A DNA stretch of 14,733 nt from Deltaproteobacteria bacterium (GTDB lineage: Bacteria; Desulfobacterota; GWC2-55-46; S146-70; JAUXIU01), in contig JAUXIU010000007.1 in assembly GCA_030620895.1 (NCBI GenBank), forward strand, positions 1-14,733, read 5' to 3'. The notes under the pieces were generated by a model. It searched no databases. It worked only from the letters and a program-made list of their open reading frames with translations, and had not been told where the DNA came from. This document shows, piece after piece, positions 1 through 7,763 of the stretch; position 1 is the first letter of the stretch; every line of letters starts with the position of its first letter. The position numbers were made by a program, and so were the translations under genes.

Positions 1-6
1 AGGATG

Positions 7-122
7 CACGCCGTAAGCCCCGCCTTGTAGGCGGGGTCAAGGCGTGATAAGACAACGGAAACTTCCTTGCTGTCAAGATGCCCCGCCCTGCGGGAGGGTA
101 TCTTCACTTATTTAACAAATAA
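7..122. repeat. Cluster of four palindromes upstream of tRNA-Thr
   Basis: No gene is visible in 1-176. Instead four inverted repeats follow one another. The first is nested: CACGCC (7-12) pairs with GGCGTG (41-46), and inside it CCCCGCC (18-24) pairs with GGCGGGG (30-36). The second is short and imperfect: GACA/TGTC (51-54/71-74) around GGA/TCC. The third runs 75-104: a 7-bp outer stem including one G-T pair, a 3-nt bulge, then CCCGC/GCGGG (82-86/90-94) around a CCT loop. The fourth is AT-only, TTATTT/AAATAA (108-113/117-122). They could be terminators of an operon to the left, or a small non-coding repeat element. A seven-T run at 129-135 lies downstream but not directly after a GC stem, so a classic intrinsic terminator is not clear. 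Confidence 0.6.
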
Positions 123-176
123 CCTGTGTTTTTTTGCAAGAAATTATAAGTTGATAGTGAAAGCGGAGCTTTCCTA

Positions 177-253
<77 letters not shown>

Positions 254-372
254 GAAAGATAAACGGCATGCAGATGAGCGGATGTAATATTTGGAGCTGA
301 GGATTTATAAGGGTCAAGGTATATTCGAGAGCGAACGGATTAAGGAAGCAAACAAGAAACCAGGAGGAAGAT

Positions 373-1563
373 ATGAGCAAGGCTAAATTTGAGAGGACGA
401 AGCCTCATATTAATGTAGGGACGATAGGTCATGTTGATCATGGCAAGACTACACTGACTGCGGCCATAACCAAGGTATTGAGTGCAAAGGGGCAGGCTGA
501 TTATCTTGCATATGATAGTATAGACAAGTCACCTGAGGAGAAGGAGAGGGGTGTTACTATAAGCATATCCCATGTTGAATATCAGACTGATAAGAGGCAC
601 TATGCGCATGTTGACTGCCCCGGGCACGCGGACTATGTGAAGAATATGATAACCGGTGCTGCACAGATGGACGGAGCGATTCTGGTGGTTAGTGCTGCTG
701 ATGGTCCTATGCCTCAGACGAGGGAGCATATACTATTAGCGAGGCAGGTTGGTGTTCCCTCTATAGTTGTGTATCTGAATAAAGCTGACATGGTAGACGA
801 CCCTGAGCTTATGGATCTTGTAGAGCTTGAGGTCAGGGAGCTATTAAATCAGTATAAATTTCCTGGGGACGAGATACCGTTTATTAAGGGCAGTGCATTG
901 AAGGCCCTTGAGGGTGACAAGGGTGAATTGGGCGAGGAATCTATATTGAAGCTTCTTGAGGCCGTTGATTCATACATACCTGAGCCTAAGAGGGATATAG
1001 ACAAGCCATTTCTTATGCCTGTGGAGGATGTATTCAGCATATCCGGCAGGGGTACTGTTGTGACTGGCAGAGCAGAGAGGGGTATTATAAAGGTTGGGGG
1101 AGAGGTAGAGATAGTTGGTATAAGGGCTACCACCAAGACCGTAGTTACCGGTGTAGAGATGTTCAGGAAGCTATTGGACGAGGGTAGGGCTGGAGACAAC
1201 ATAGGTTGTCTTTTAAGGGGTACGAAGAAGGAGGATGTAGAGAGGGGGCAGGTATTAGCGAAGCCTGGCAGCATAACACCGCACACGAAATTTACCTGTG
1301 AGGTTTATATATTGACCAAGGAAGAGGGAGGCAGGCATACCCCGTTTTTCAATGGATATCGTCCACAGTTTTATTTCAGGACCACTGATGTTACCGGTAT
1401 AGCGCATTTATCTGAAGGGACGGAGATGGTGATGCCTGGCGACAACACCAATCTTGAGGTGGAGCTTATAGCTCCTATAGCTATGGAAGAGGGGTTGAGG
1501 TTTGCTATAAGGGAAGGCGGCAGGACAGTTGGTGCAGGGGTCGTAACCAAAATATTGAAATAA
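373..1563 (+). CDS. tuf: Translation elongation factor Tu
   Basis: EF-Tu is the cytoplasmic GTPase that delivers aminoacyl-tRNA to the ribosomal A site. The 396-residue length is normal. The GTP-binding motifs are all present: P-loop GHVDHGKT (19-26), switch I RGVTIS (59-64) with its Thr at 62, DCPGHAD (81-87) with the catalytic His at 85, NKAD (136-139) and SAL (174-176). Domains 2 and 3 follow from roughly residue 215 and run to the typical C-terminus [10 protein letters not shown]. The start is an ATG preceded by AGGAGG at 362-367. It stands between tRNA-Thr and rpsJ; no fusA or rpsG precedes it. Codons include many ATA and AGG, unusual for so highly expressed a gene but shared by all its neighbours, so not a sign of transfer. 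Confidence 0.99.
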   Translation: MSKAKFERTKPHINVGTIGHVDHGKTTLTAAITKVLSAKGQADYLAYDSIDKSPEEKERGVTISISHVEYQTDKRHYAHVDCPGHADYVKNMITGAAQMDGAILVVSAADGPMPQTREHILLARQVGVPSIVVYLNKADMVDDPELMDLVELEVRELLNQYKFPGDEIPFIKGSALKALEGDKGELGEESILKLLEAVDSYIPEPKRDIDKPFLMPVEDVFSISGRGTVVTGRAERGIIKVGGEVEIVGIRATTKTVVTGVEMFRKLLDEGRAGDNIGCLLRGTKKEDVERGQVLAKPGSITPHTKFTCEVYILTKEEGGRHTPFFNGYRPQFYFRTTDVTGIAHLSEGTEMVMPGDNTNLEVELIAPIAMEEGLRFAIREGGRTVGAGVVTKILK

Positions 1564-1611
1564 AAAGAGGTGTTAGGGAACGGATATCTGGATAGTGGAT
1601 GGAGACTGTGA

Positions 1612-1923
1612 ATGGTTAATCAAAAGATAAGGATTAGGCTCAAGGCATATGATTACAGGCTGTTGGATAAGTCTGTTAAGGAGATTGTTGAGACAGTCAA
1701 GAGGACAGGGGCCGAAATCAAAGGGCCTATTCCACTTCCTACAAAGATAAATAAATACTGTGTGCTCCGTTCACCTCATGTAGATAAGAAAAGCAGGGAA
1801 CAGTTCGAGATGAGGATTCACAAGAGACTTATGGATATTCTTGAACCTACCCAGAACACTGTAGATGCACTGATGAGACTAGATTTGCCAGCGGGCGTTG
1901 ATGTTGAGATAAAGCTTGGCTAG
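1612..1923 (+). CDS. rpsJ: 30S ribosomal protein S10 (NusE)
   Basis: S10 is a protein of the 30S head and, as NusE, also a partner of NusB/NusG in transcription antitermination. The 103-residue product has the family's conserved segments: RIRLKAYD (6-13), the extended loop with GPIPLPTK (38-45), and [13 protein letters not shown] (54-66), then a C-terminus ending in VEIKLG. Length is standard. The ATG start matches the family N-terminus [15 protein letters not shown] at 1601-1604 is a plausible ribosome binding site. The gene follows tuf by 48 bases and opens the S10-type block. Confidence 0.98.
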   Translation: MVNQKIRIRLKAYDYRLLDKSVKEIVETVKRTGAEIKGPIPLPTKINKYCVLRSPHVDKKSREQFEMRIHKRLMDILEPTQNTVDALMRLDLPAGVDVEIKLG

Positions 1924-1969
1924 TGTTCACTTAATTTTAAGAGGATTAAGATAATATCAGGTTATAGAT

Positions 1970-2875
1970 ATGGTTGAGGGTTTATTAGGAAAAAAGATTG
2001 GAATGACGCAGATCTTTTCGGGAGACGAGGAGGTTCCTGTGACGGTTGTACGGGTAGGCCCTTGTTTTGTTGTTCAGAAGAAGACGGAACAAAAGGATGG
2101 ATATGAATCAATTCAGCTTGGTTTTTTCGAGAAGAAGCCAGAAAGGGTGAATAAGGCCTTAAAAGGGCATTTCGGGAAGGCAGGCACACCGTTTTTTTAT
2201 CATTTAAAGGAGTTTAATGGTGAAGGTTTGGATGGGTATAAGGTAGGGCAGAAGGTAGGGTGCGCAGAGGTCTTTGGAGAAGGCGATTTTGTTGATATAA
2301 CAGGAACAACAAAAGGCAAGGGTTTCGTGGGAGTAATGAAGAGGTGGAATTTTGCTGGCGGCCCAGGCAGCCATGGTTCAATGCATAATAGGGCGCCTGG
2401 TTCTATAGGTCAATGCTCTGACCCATCAAGGGTTTTTAAGGGAACGAAGATGCCTGGTCATGATGGAGCCCGAAGAGTAACTACTCAAAACCTTAAGATA
2501 ATGGGTGTCGTCTCTGAAGAGAACTTGCTGCTTATAAAGGGAGCGGTACCAGGTCCAGCAAATGGGCTTCTTGAGATTAGAAAGGCATTGAAAAAAGAGA
2601 AAGGCCCAGAAGTTGTTGAAAAAGAGGAGAAAAAACAAAAAGGCCCAGAAGTTGTTGAGAAGGTGGAGAAAAAACTAAAAGGCCCAGAAGTTGTTGAAAA
2701 GGTGGAGAAACAACAAAAAGGCCCAGAAGTTGTTGAAAAGGTGGAGAAACAACAAAAAGGTCCAGAAGTTGTTGAGAAGGTGGAGAAACAACAAAAAGGC
2801 CCAGAAGTTGTTGAAAAGGTGGAGAAACAACAAAAAGGCCCAGAAGTTGTTGAAAAAGAGGAGAAAAAACAATGA
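1970..2875 (+). CDS. rplC: 50S ribosomal protein L3 with a seven-repeat C-terminal tail
   Basis: Residues 1-210 are a complete L3: MVEGLLGKKIGMTQIF at the N-terminus, GTTKGKGFVGVMKRWNF (112-128), GSHGSMHNRAPGSIG (133-147), RVFKGTKMPGHDG (154-166) and the normal closing segment IKGAVPGPANGLLEIRKA. L3 is an early 23S rRNA-binding assembly protein whose central extension reaches toward the peptidyl transferase centre. Residues 211-301 are extra: seven tandem copies of KGPEVVEKVEKQQ or near variants, ending exactly at the TGA. L3 is usually about 205-220 residues, so the tail adds about 90. The tail is a charge-balanced Lys/Glu sequence with a Gly-Pro break in each unit, probably disordered or broken helix. 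The core is intact, so the protein should still assemble. The Shine-Dalgarno before ATG 1970 is weak. The function of the tail is unknown. Confidence 0.97.
   Translation: MVEGLLGKKIGMTQIFSGDEEVPVTVVRVGPCFVVQKKTEQKDGYESIQLGFFEKKPERVNKALKGHFGKAGTPFFYHLKEFNGEGLDGYKVGQKVGCAEVFGEGDFVDITGTTKGKGFVGVMKRWNFAGGPGSHGSMHNRAPGSIGQCSDPSRVFKGTKMPGHDGARRVTTQNLKIMGVVSEENLLLIKGAVPGPANGLLEIRKALKKEKGPEVVEKEEKKQKGPEVVEKVEKKLKGPEVVEKVEKQQKGPEVVEKVEKQQKGPEVVEKVEKQQKGPEVVEKVEKQQKGPEVVEKEEKKQ
2600..2872 (+). repeat. Seven 39-bp in-frame tandem repeats in rplC
   Basis: Units start at 2600, 2639, 2678, 2717, 2756, 2795 and 2834, and the stop codon follows the last unit directly. Each unit encodes KGPEVVEKxEKxx. Units 3, 4 and 6 are identical in DNA. 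Unit 5 differs from them by two silent changes. Unit 2 encodes KKL at its end. Units 1 and 7 are identical to each other over all 39 bases and encode KGPEVVEKEEKKQ. The near-identity of the DNA points to recent expansion, or homogenisation by slippage or unequal recombination. Because 39 is a multiple of three, copy-number change would keep the frame. Confidence 0.97.
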
Positions 2876-3021
2876 ATTATGAATTAGGAGTTACGAATGA
2901 CGAATAAAAAAACCGTCGTTCATGATTCGTGGATCGTGTATCGAAACTCGCAACTCGCAACTCGAAACACGCAACCCAAACAATGTAAACCAAGTAAACA
3001 AGGTAAACACAGGGCAAACAG
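2874..3021. repeat. Heptad-periodic low-complexity spacer between rplC and rplD
   Basis: The 146-bp gap is built of degenerate short repeats. From 2874 a 7-base period can be read: GAATTAT, GAATTAG, GAGTTAC, GAATGAC, GAATAAA. From 2924 another run keeps the same period: GATTCGT, GGATCGT, GTATCGA, AACTCGC, AACTCGC, AACTCGA, AACACGC, AACCCAA (to 2979). GTAAAC then recurs every nine bases (2985, 2994, 3003). ACGAAT (2893-2898) and ATTCGT (2925-2930) form an inverted pair, so the first two runs are partly complementary. The first run overlaps the rplC stop codon. No gene, promoter or strong ribosome binding site for rplD is visible here. Confidence 0.75.
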
Positions 3022-3642
3022 ATGGTATTGGATGTAATAAATAAAAATGGCGAGAAGGTATCTCAAATAGACCTTAAAGATGGATTGTTTGGAATCCAGC
3101 AGAAAGACCATCTTTTTTATGAAGTAATAAAGATGCAGCTTGCCCGCAGGAGATCTGGTAGTGCCTCTACAAAGACAAGGGACGAGGTTCGCGGGGGTGG
3201 TGCAAAGCCATTTAAGCAGAAGGGTACAGGTAGAGCGAGGCAGGGTTCGATAAGATCACCATTAAACCGCCATGGTGGTGTGGTCTTTGGTCCTAAACCC
3301 AGAGACTACTCATATAATATGCCAAAAAAGGCTATTAAATCTGCAATATTATCGGCCTTTAGTATGAAGATAAGAGATGGGAAATTGAAAATACTGGATA
3401 GCCTTGAATTACCAGAACCTAAGACAAAGGTTATTGCAGATATCTTGAAAAGGATTGATTCAAACAAGGCCGTAATAATCACTGAGGGACCTAATCGAAA
3501 TATAGAACTTGCTGTCAGAAATTTAAAGGGGTTTAAGTCATTGAGAGTCGAAGGGTTAAATCTCTTTGATCTCTTAAAATACGATGATCTTGTTGTGACC
3601 AAGGCGGCCATGGAGAGGATAGAGGAAAAAATAACAAGATGA
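3022..3642 (+). CDS. rplD: 50S ribosomal protein L4
   Basis: L4 binds 23S rRNA and its extended loop lines the nascent-peptide exit tunnel. In some bacteria it also represses its own S10 operon. The 206-residue product shows the signature loop TRDEVRGGGAKP, FKQKGTGRARQGS (52-76) and the globular domain with PKPRDYSYNMPKKA (91-104). Length is normal. The start is ATG 3022, giving MVLDVINKNG. The upstream sequence is repeat-derived and offers only a weak GGG near 3012, so translation may be poorly initiated or depend on rplC readthrough coupling. It overlaps rplW by four bases (ATGA). Confidence 0.98.
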   Translation: MVLDVINKNGEKVSQIDLKDGLFGIQQKDHLFYEVIKMQLARRRSGSASTKTRDEVRGGGAKPFKQKGTGRARQGSIRSPLNRHGGVVFGPKPRDYSYNMPKKAIKSAILSAFSMKIRDGKLKILDSLELPEPKTKVIADILKRIDSNKAVIITEGPNRNIELAVRNLKGFKSLRVEGLNLFDLLKYDDLVVTKAAMERIEEKITR

Positions 3643-3929
3643 TTGAAGTCTACAAAATAATAAAGAAGCCAATTATTACAGAAAAAAGCACGATAATCAG
3701 GGCTGAAAACAATAAAGTGACTTTTTGGGTTGATAAAAAAACCAACAAAAATGAGGTTAAAAAGGCTATTGAGAGTGTTTTTAATGTAAAAGTTATAGAC
3801 GTAAACTCTATGAGAGTTCCTGGGAAGAGAAAGAGGATGGGTAGAAGCGAAGGTATGACATCTACAAGAAAGAAGGTCTACGTAACCCTTAAGGAAGGTG
3901 AGAAGATAGATATTTTTGAGGGGGTCTAG
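3639..3929 (+). CDS. rplW: 50S ribosomal protein L23
   Basis: L23 sits at the exit of the peptide tunnel and is the docking site for trigger factor and SRP. The 96 residues include the family start YKIIKKPIITEKST (5-18), VDKKTNKNEVKKAIESVF (31-48), the NVKVIDVNSM strand and the basic loop PGKRKRMGR (61-69). Length is standard. The ATG overlaps the rplD TGA by four bases, indicating translational coupling. AGAGGA at 3621-3626 is somewhat distant as a ribosome binding site. Confidence 0.98.
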   Translation: MIEVYKIIKKPIITEKSTIIRAENNKVTFWVDKKTNKNEVKKAIESVFNVKVIDVNSMRVPGKRKRMGRSEGMTSTRKKVYVTLKEGEKIDIFEGV

Positions 3930-3938
3930 AGTATCACT

Positions 3939-4757
3939 ATGGCTGTAAAAAAATACAAACCAACATCTCCTGCATTGAGACAGATGACTGTTTCAACCTT
4001 CGAGGATATTACAAAGACAGTTCCAGAAAAGTCACTTACAGTATCCTCGAAACGCAGCGGAGGCAGAAACTCAAAAGGTAGAATAACTACACGCTGGAGA
4101 GGTGGCGGTCATAAAAGAAAATATAGAGTTATAGATTTCAAGAGAGATAAAAGAGATATACCTGCAAAGGTTTCTGCTATAGAGTATGATCCAAACCGTT
4201 CAAGTAGAATTGCGTTGCTTAATTACGCCGACGGAGAGAAGAGATATATTCTCGCTCCTTTAGAATTAAAGGTTGGTGAAGCTGTAGCTGCAGGAGATAA
4301 TGTAGACATAAAGGTAGGGAATGCGCTTCCGTTAAAATCCATACCCTTAGGAACTTTTGTGCATAATATTGAGCTTAAACCAGAGAAAGGGGGACAACTT
4401 GTAAGGAGTGCAGGGGGCTATGCGCAACTCCTGGCAAAGGAAGGGAGATACGCACACATAAAACTGCCTTCAAGTGAGGTCAGGCTGGTTCTTCAGGTAT
4501 GCTATGCATCAATAGGTCAATTAGGCAATACAGGTCATGAAAATATTAGTATTGGTAAGGCCGGAAGAAGTCGTTGGCTTGGAATTAGACCTCGTGTTAG
4601 AGGTGTTACAATGAATCCAGTAGACCATCCCCATGGCGGTGGAGAGGGTAAGAGCAAGGGTAACCATCCAGTAAGCCCATGGGGTCAGCCAACTAAAGGC
4701 TATAGAACCAGGAGACGTACTACAACGGATAAATATATTATAAGCAGGAGGAAGTAG
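3939..4757 (+). CDS. rplB: 50S ribosomal protein L2
   Basis: L2 is a core 23S rRNA-binding protein needed for subunit association and peptidyl transferase activity. Visible landmarks are the N-terminal [16 protein letters not shown] segment, [12 protein letters not shown] (52-63), the OB-fold/SH3-like middle, and the invariant [14 protein letters not shown] (225-238) with histidines 230 and 232, followed by [17 protein letters not shown]. At 272 residues it is close to the usual 273-277. ATG 3939 lies nine bases after the rplW stop. The stop shares one base with the GTG of rpsS. Confidence 0.99.
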   Translation: MAVKKYKPTSPALRQMTVSTFEDITKTVPEKSLTVSSKRSGGRNSKGRITTRWRGGGHKRKYRVIDFKRDKRDIPAKVSAIEYDPNRSSRIALLNYADGEKRYILAPLELKVGEAVAAGDNVDIKVGNALPLKSIPLGTFVHNIELKPEKGGQLVRSAGGYAQLLAKEGRYAHIKLPSSEVRLVLQVCYASIGQLGNTGHENISIGKAGRSRWLGIRPRVRGVTMNPVDHPHGGGEGKSKGNHPVSPWGQPTKGYRTRRRTTTDKYIISRRK

Positions 4758-5038
4758 TGGCTCGTTCTGTAAAGAAAGGTCCTTTTGTTGATGAGCATTT
4801 GCTCAAAAAGATTAAACATGCAGGTGAGACCAAGTCTAAAAAGGTTATTAAGACCTGGTCAAGGAGGTCTACTATAATCCCTGATATGGTGGGTCACACA
4901 ATAGCAGTACATAATGGTAGGAAATTTATACCTGTCTTTGTAACTGAAAATATGGTGGGTCATAAACTTGGGGAGTTCTCCCCCACTAGAACATATCACG
5001 GGCATGCTGCAGGTTCTAAGAAGTCGAAGATTGCTTAA
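4757..5038 (+). CDS. rpsS: 30S ribosomal protein S19
   Basis: S19 lies in the 30S head with S13 and contacts A-site tRNA. The 93 residues run from [19 protein letters not shown] through [22 protein letters not shown] to the typical end [24 protein letters not shown]. Length is standard. The start is GTG at 4757, which overlaps the last base of the rplB TAG; AGGAGGA at 4747-4753 serves as ribosome binding site inside rplB. The family N-terminus [10 protein letters not shown] fixes this start. Confidence 0.98.
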   Translation: MARSVKKGPFVDEHLLKKIKHAGETKSKKVIKTWSRRSTIIPDMVGHTIAVHNGRKFIPVFVTENMVGHKLGEFSPTRTYHGHAAGSKKSKIA

Positions 5039-5042
5039 TAAT

Positions 5043-5375
5043 ATGGAAACAAGAGCTGTTGCAAAATATATTAGAATGAGTCCCCAAAAGGCAAGATTAG
5101 TCGTTGATCTTATAAGGGGCAAAGGTGTGGATGAGGCGCTGTCTATACTTACACTGACAAAGAAGGCATCCGCAAAGGTTGTAACAAAGGTGTTGAAGAG
5201 TGCTTTGGCAAATGCAGAAGATACCAAGAAGGTAGATGTAGATAATCTATACATTAAGAGGGTTTTTGTGGATAAGGGGCCGGTGATGAAGCGCATGCGT
5301 GCCAGGGCACAGGGCAGAGCCAATATTATAAAGAAGATGTCAAGTCATATAACGATAGTATTAGACGAGAAGTAA
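5043..5375 (+). CDS. rplV: 50S ribosomal protein L22
   Basis: L22 contributes a beta-hairpin to the exit tunnel, near the macrolide region. The 110-residue product begins METRAVAKYIRMSPQKARLV and contains the tip sequence KGPVMKRMRARAQGRA (78-93). The reading frame is open further upstream into rpsS, but that extension has no L22 homology, and ATG 5043 gives the family-typical N-terminus and length. The gap to the rpsS stop is four bases. No strong Shine-Dalgarno is seen, so coupling to rpsS translation is likely. Confidence 0.97.
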   Translation: METRAVAKYIRMSPQKARLVVDLIRGKGVDEALSILTLTKKASAKVVTKVLKSALANAEDTKKVDVDNLYIKRVFVDKGPVMKRMRARAQGRANIIKKMSSHITIVLDEK

Positions 5376-5390
5376 GAAAGGAAGGTTCTT

Positions 5391-6056
5391 TTGGGTCAGA
5401 AGGTTCATCCAATAGGTTTTAGATTAGGAATATGCAAAACATGGAGCTCCAGATGGTATAGCGAGCGTGACTATGCAAAGCTCCTTCATGAGGATATAAA
5501 TATCAGAAAATTTGTAAAGCAGAGACTATACCATGCCGGTATATCAAAGATTGATGTAGAGAGAACTGCCAATAATGTCAGGGTGATTATACATGCGGCG
5601 AGGCCTGGGCTGGTGATTGGAAAGAAAGGGATGGAGGTGGATATTCTAAAAAAACAACTGGCGCATCTAACTGGAAAGGATGTTAAAACGGACATTATAG
5701 AAGTCAGGAAACCTGATACAGATGCCCAATTGCTTGCCGAGGACGTTGCACTACAATTGCAAAGAAGGGTCTTGTTCAGAAGGGCAATGAGGAAGGCAGT
5801 TACAACCTCAATGCGAATGGGTGCAAAGGGTGTAAAGATAATGTGTTCCGGTAGACTTGGTGGTACTGAAATAGCCAGGACAGAGTGGTATAGGGAAGGG
5901 AGAGTTCCACTTCATACATTAAGGGCAGATATAGACTATGGATTTGCAGAGGCTAAGACCACTTACGGTATTATTGGTGTAAAAGTTTGGATATTTAAGG
6001 GAGAGTTAATTTCTGCTGATGCTCCGGCAAAGGATATAACGAAGAGGCGACTGTAA
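5391..6056 (+). CDS. rpsC: 30S ribosomal protein S3
   Basis: S3 forms part of the mRNA entry pore and helicase of the 30S subunit. The N-terminus is [13 protein letters not shown]. The KH domain carries VIGKKG (75-80), its GxxG loop. The basic stretch [11 protein letters not shown] (127-137) matches the mRNA-helicase arginines. The C-terminal domain has [14 protein letters not shown] (153-166) and [15 protein letters not shown] (191-205). At 221 residues it is of usual size. The start is TTG at 5391 with AAAGGAAGG about six bases before it; no ATG gives the conserved N-terminus. Confidence 0.98.
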   Translation: MGQKVHPIGFRLGICKTWSSRWYSERDYAKLLHEDINIRKFVKQRLYHAGISKIDVERTANNVRVIIHAARPGLVIGKKGMEVDILKKQLAHLTGKDVKTDIIEVRKPDTDAQLLAEDVALQLQRRVLFRRAMRKAVTTSMRMGAKGVKIMCSGRLGGTEIARTEWYREGRVPLHTLRADIDYGFAEAKTTYGIIGVKVWIFKGELISADAPAKDITKRRL

Positions 6057-6059
6057 AAT

Positions 6060-6473
6060 ATGTTAATGCCAAAGAAGACAAAATTTAGGAAACAACATAG
6101 AGGAAAGAGGAGAGGAGTATCAAGTAAAGGTACGGAGCTCAATTTTGGTGATTACGGCCTTCAGGCAACAGGGTGTGGCTGGCTTACAACACGGGAGATA
6201 GAGGCTGGTCGTATAGCTATGACCAGGCATATAAAGAGAATTGGGAAGATATGGATAAGGGTTTTCCCAGACAAACCTATAACAAAGAAGCCTGCAGAGA
6301 CGAGGATGGGTAGTGGAAAAGGTTCTCCAGAAGACTGGGTTGCTGTGATAAAGCCAGGCAGGATACTCTTCGAGATGGAGGGTGTTTCCAAAGATGTCGC
6401 GAAAGAGGCCTTTAGACTCGCTGCGCACAAACTTTCTATACCAACAACGGTTATTTTAAGGGAAGGTATATGA
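6060..6473 (+). CDS. rplP: 50S ribosomal protein L16
   Basis: L16 binds near the A-site tRNA elbow and organises helix 38/39 of 23S rRNA. The 137 residues show [19 protein letters not shown], the [22 protein letters not shown] segment (in two parts, near 30-51) and [22 protein letters not shown]. Length is standard. ATG 6060 is chosen because most bacterial L16 proteins start MLMPK; an ATG two codons later (6066) is the alternative. The gap after rpsC is three bases and the ribosome binding site is weak. The stop overlaps rpmC by four bases. Confidence 0.98.
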   Translation: MLMPKKTKFRKQHRGKRRGVSSKGTELNFGDYGLQATGCGWLTTREIEAGRIAMTRHIKRIGKIWIRVFPDKPITKKPAETRMGSGKGSPEDWVAVIKPGRILFEMEGVSKDVAKEAFRLAAHKLSIPTTVILREGI

Positions 6474-6670
6474 AGCCGCCAGAGATAAGAGAAATAGGAA
6501 TAGAAGAACTTAGGATAAAAGAACTCGATCTGACTAAAGAGTTGTTCAATCTAAGAATACAGAACAGCACAGGGCACCTAGAAAATCCGTCTAGAATAAA
6601 TTTATTAAAGAAAGATATAGCTAGGGTCAAGACTGTAATAAGAGAGAAGGAAAAAGGAACGGGGTTTTAG
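6470..6670 (+). CDS. rpmC: 50S ribosomal protein L29
   Basis: L29 is a small helical protein next to L23 at the tunnel exit, where it adds to the binding surface for trigger factor and SRP. The 66 residues form the usual two-helix hairpin: [20 protein letters not shown], then [25 protein letters not shown]. The ATG overlaps the rplP TGA (ATGA). A GGGAAGG at 6459-6465 inside rplP is the probable ribosome binding site. Its size and position between L16 and S17 are canonical. Confidence 0.96.
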   Translation: MKPPEIREIGIEELRIKELDLTKELFNLRIQNSTGHLENPSRINLLKKDIARVKTVIREKEKGTGF

Positions 6671-6673
6671 CTC

Positions 6674-6934
6674 ATGGAAAAGTCGAGGAGCAAAAGGAAG
6701 AGCCGGGTAGGCTGGGTTTTAAAGAACAAGATGGATAAAACTGTATTGGTGTCTGTCGAAAGAATAGTACAGCATCCTTTATATGGCAAGTATATAAAAA
6801 GGCGTATTAAATATATGGCTCATGACGAGAAGGGGGCGTGCAATGTAGGAGATAAGGTGGTGATTACAGAAACGCGTCCATTAAGCCGCACCAAAAGGTG
6901 GCGTGTCAGCAAAGTCCTGGAGAAGGTCCAATGA
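6674..6934 (+). CDS. rpsQ: 30S ribosomal protein S17
   Basis: S17 is a primary 16S rRNA-binding protein with an OB fold. The 86 residues include [42 protein letters not shown] and the conserved [20 protein letters not shown], read in consecutive parts. Length is normal. ATG 6674 lies three bases after the rpmC stop, and the last four bases overlap the start of rplN. The binding site is a weak GGGG near 6660-6664. Confidence 0.97.
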   Translation: MEKSRSKRKSRVGWVLKNKMDKTVLVSVERIVQHPLYGKYIKRRIKYMAHDEKGACNVGDKVVITETRPLSRTKRWRVSKVLEKVQ

Positions 6935-7299
6935 TACAGATGAGAAGCATTTTAAGTGTTGCTGACAATTCGGGTGCAAAAAAGATATCCTGTATTCAGG
7001 TTGTTGGGGCCTCTAACAAGAGGTTCGCAGCTATAGGCGATGTGATTGTTGCGAATGTCAAGGAGTCGCAACCTAATGCAAAGGTAAAGAAAGGTGATAT
7101 TGTCAGGGCTGTTGTTGTGCGTACGAAGAAGGAGACAAGACGTACAAACGGTACATATATAAAGTTTGATGAAAATTCTGCTGTTCTTATAAACAAAGAA
7201 AATGAACCTATAGGAACAAGGATATTTGGGCCAGTAGCCAGGGAGTTGAGGGCAAAAAAATTCATGAAAATAATCTCTCTGGCACCTGAGGTTATGTAG
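6931..7299 (+). CDS. rplN: 50S ribosomal protein L14
   Basis: L14 is at the 50S interface and forms bridges with 16S rRNA; it also binds the silencing factor RsfS in many bacteria. The product starts [18 protein letters not shown], continues with [24 protein letters not shown] and [20 protein letters not shown], and ends [14 protein letters not shown]. From ATG 6931 it is exactly 122 residues, the canonical length. An in-frame extension to 6898 is open, but it reads the end of rpsQ in another frame and has no homology. GGAGAAGG at 6919-6926 is a good ribosome binding site for 6931. It is the last gene before an expanded gap. Confidence 0.98.
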   Translation: MIQMRSILSVADNSGAKKISCIQVVGASNKRFAAIGDVIVANVKESQPNAKVKKGDIVRAVVVRTKKETRRTNGTYIKFDENSAVLINKENEPIGTRIFGPVARELRAKKFMKIISLAPEVM

Positions 7300-7433
7300 G
7301 GTTCTTGAGAATCAACTTTGTTTTTACTGCAAAAGCGTAAAAATAAAAAAATCTGTGTAATCTTTTAAAAATCGGCGTAATCAGTTTCCAGGGGTTTTTG
7401 CACTGGAAACAACTTTGATCTATCGAGGATCGT
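7300..7433. repeat. rplN-rplX spacer: 20-bp periodic block and hairpin
   Basis: The 134-bp gap contains no gene. A block of three imperfect 20-base units starts at 7331, 7351 and 7371, each carrying GCGTAA or GTGTAA at the same place (7335, 7355, 7375); the last two are clearest as ATCTGTGTAATC and ATCGGCGTAATC. Directly after lies a perfect 8-bp inverted repeat, GTTTCCAG (7384-7391) with CTGGAAAC (7403-7410), around an 11-base loop. It lacks a following T run, so it is not an ordinary terminator. GAGG at 7425-7428 serves rplX. Confidence 0.65.
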
Positions 7434-7763
7434 ATGCAAACCCTGAAATACAAAATCAGAAAGAATGACCAAGTAATGGTGCTTAAGGGAAAAGAGAGGG
7501 GAAAGACTGGTAAAGTAATTAGGCTTATCCCAGATAAGGCGATGGTTGTCATTGAGAAACTCAACATCGCAAAACAACACACCAGACCATCTGCAAAAAA
7601 TAGGCAGGGCGGAATTATAGAAAAAGAGAACCCTCTTTCCATCTCAAATGTGATGTTGATATGCGAGAAGTGTAAAGGACCTGTAAAGGTTGCCAAAAAA
7701 TATCTGGATAACGGTAAGAAAGTAAGGTTTTGTAAAAAGTGTGGTGAGGTCTTAGATAGATAA
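7434..7763 (+). CDS. rplX: 50S ribosomal protein L24 (zinc-ribbon form)
   Basis: L24 is an assembly initiator that binds the 5' end of 23S rRNA. The KOW motif is visible in [21 protein letters not shown] (in two parts, 11-31), followed by [19 protein letters not shown]. The C-terminal part holds two CxxC pairs, C77/C80 and C100/C103, typical of the zinc-binding L24 variant. The 109-residue length is normal for that variant. ATG 7434 has GAGG about five bases before it. The TAA overlaps the ATG of rplE by one base. Confidence 0.97.
   Translation: MQTLKYKIRKNDQVMVLKGKERGKTGKVIRLIPDKAMVVIEKLNIAKQHTRPSAKNRQGGIIEKENPLSISNVMLICEKCKGPVKVAKKYLDNGKKVRFCKKCGEVLDR

Noticed and set aside
122..150. Possible promoter before tRNA-Thr (TTGCAA at 134-139, TATAAG at 145-150)
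   Set aside because: The two boxes are only five bases apart, and neither has a partner at 16-18 bases spacing.
849..1286. 145-codon open frame on the minus strand inside tuf, and similar minus-strand frames over rplW-rpsS, rplX and secY
   Set aside because: They lie opposite strongly conserved genes, have no recognisable domains and no ribosome binding sites; they are by-products of codon use on the coding strand.
2675..2882. Long repetitive open frames in other frames and on the minus strand over the rplC tail, including a hydrophobic one with NNFWAFLLFLHLF units
   Set aside because: A 39-bp repeat has no frame-breaking effect, so all stop-free frames stay open across the array. They have no independent ribosome binding site or homology; they are shadows of rplC.
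2600..3010. CRISPR-like array, because of regular repeats after rplC
   Set aside because: The 39-bp units are contiguous without unique spacers and are in frame with L3; the following 7- and 9-base periods are too short for CRISPR repeats.
4968..5042. Longer N-terminus for L22 starting inside rpsS
   Set aside because: The extra residues have no L22 similarity and would overlap rpsS by 71 bases; ATG 5043 gives the standard N-terminus and length.
6898..6930. Longer N-terminus for L14 from ATG 6898
   Set aside because: The added residues come from the rpsQ end in another frame. ATG 6931 gives the canonical 122 residues with a good ribosome binding site.
7398..7426. TTGCAC and TATCGA with a 17-base spacer before rplX as a promoter
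   Set aside because: Only three of six positions match in each box, and the first box overlaps the hairpin arm; too weak to claim.
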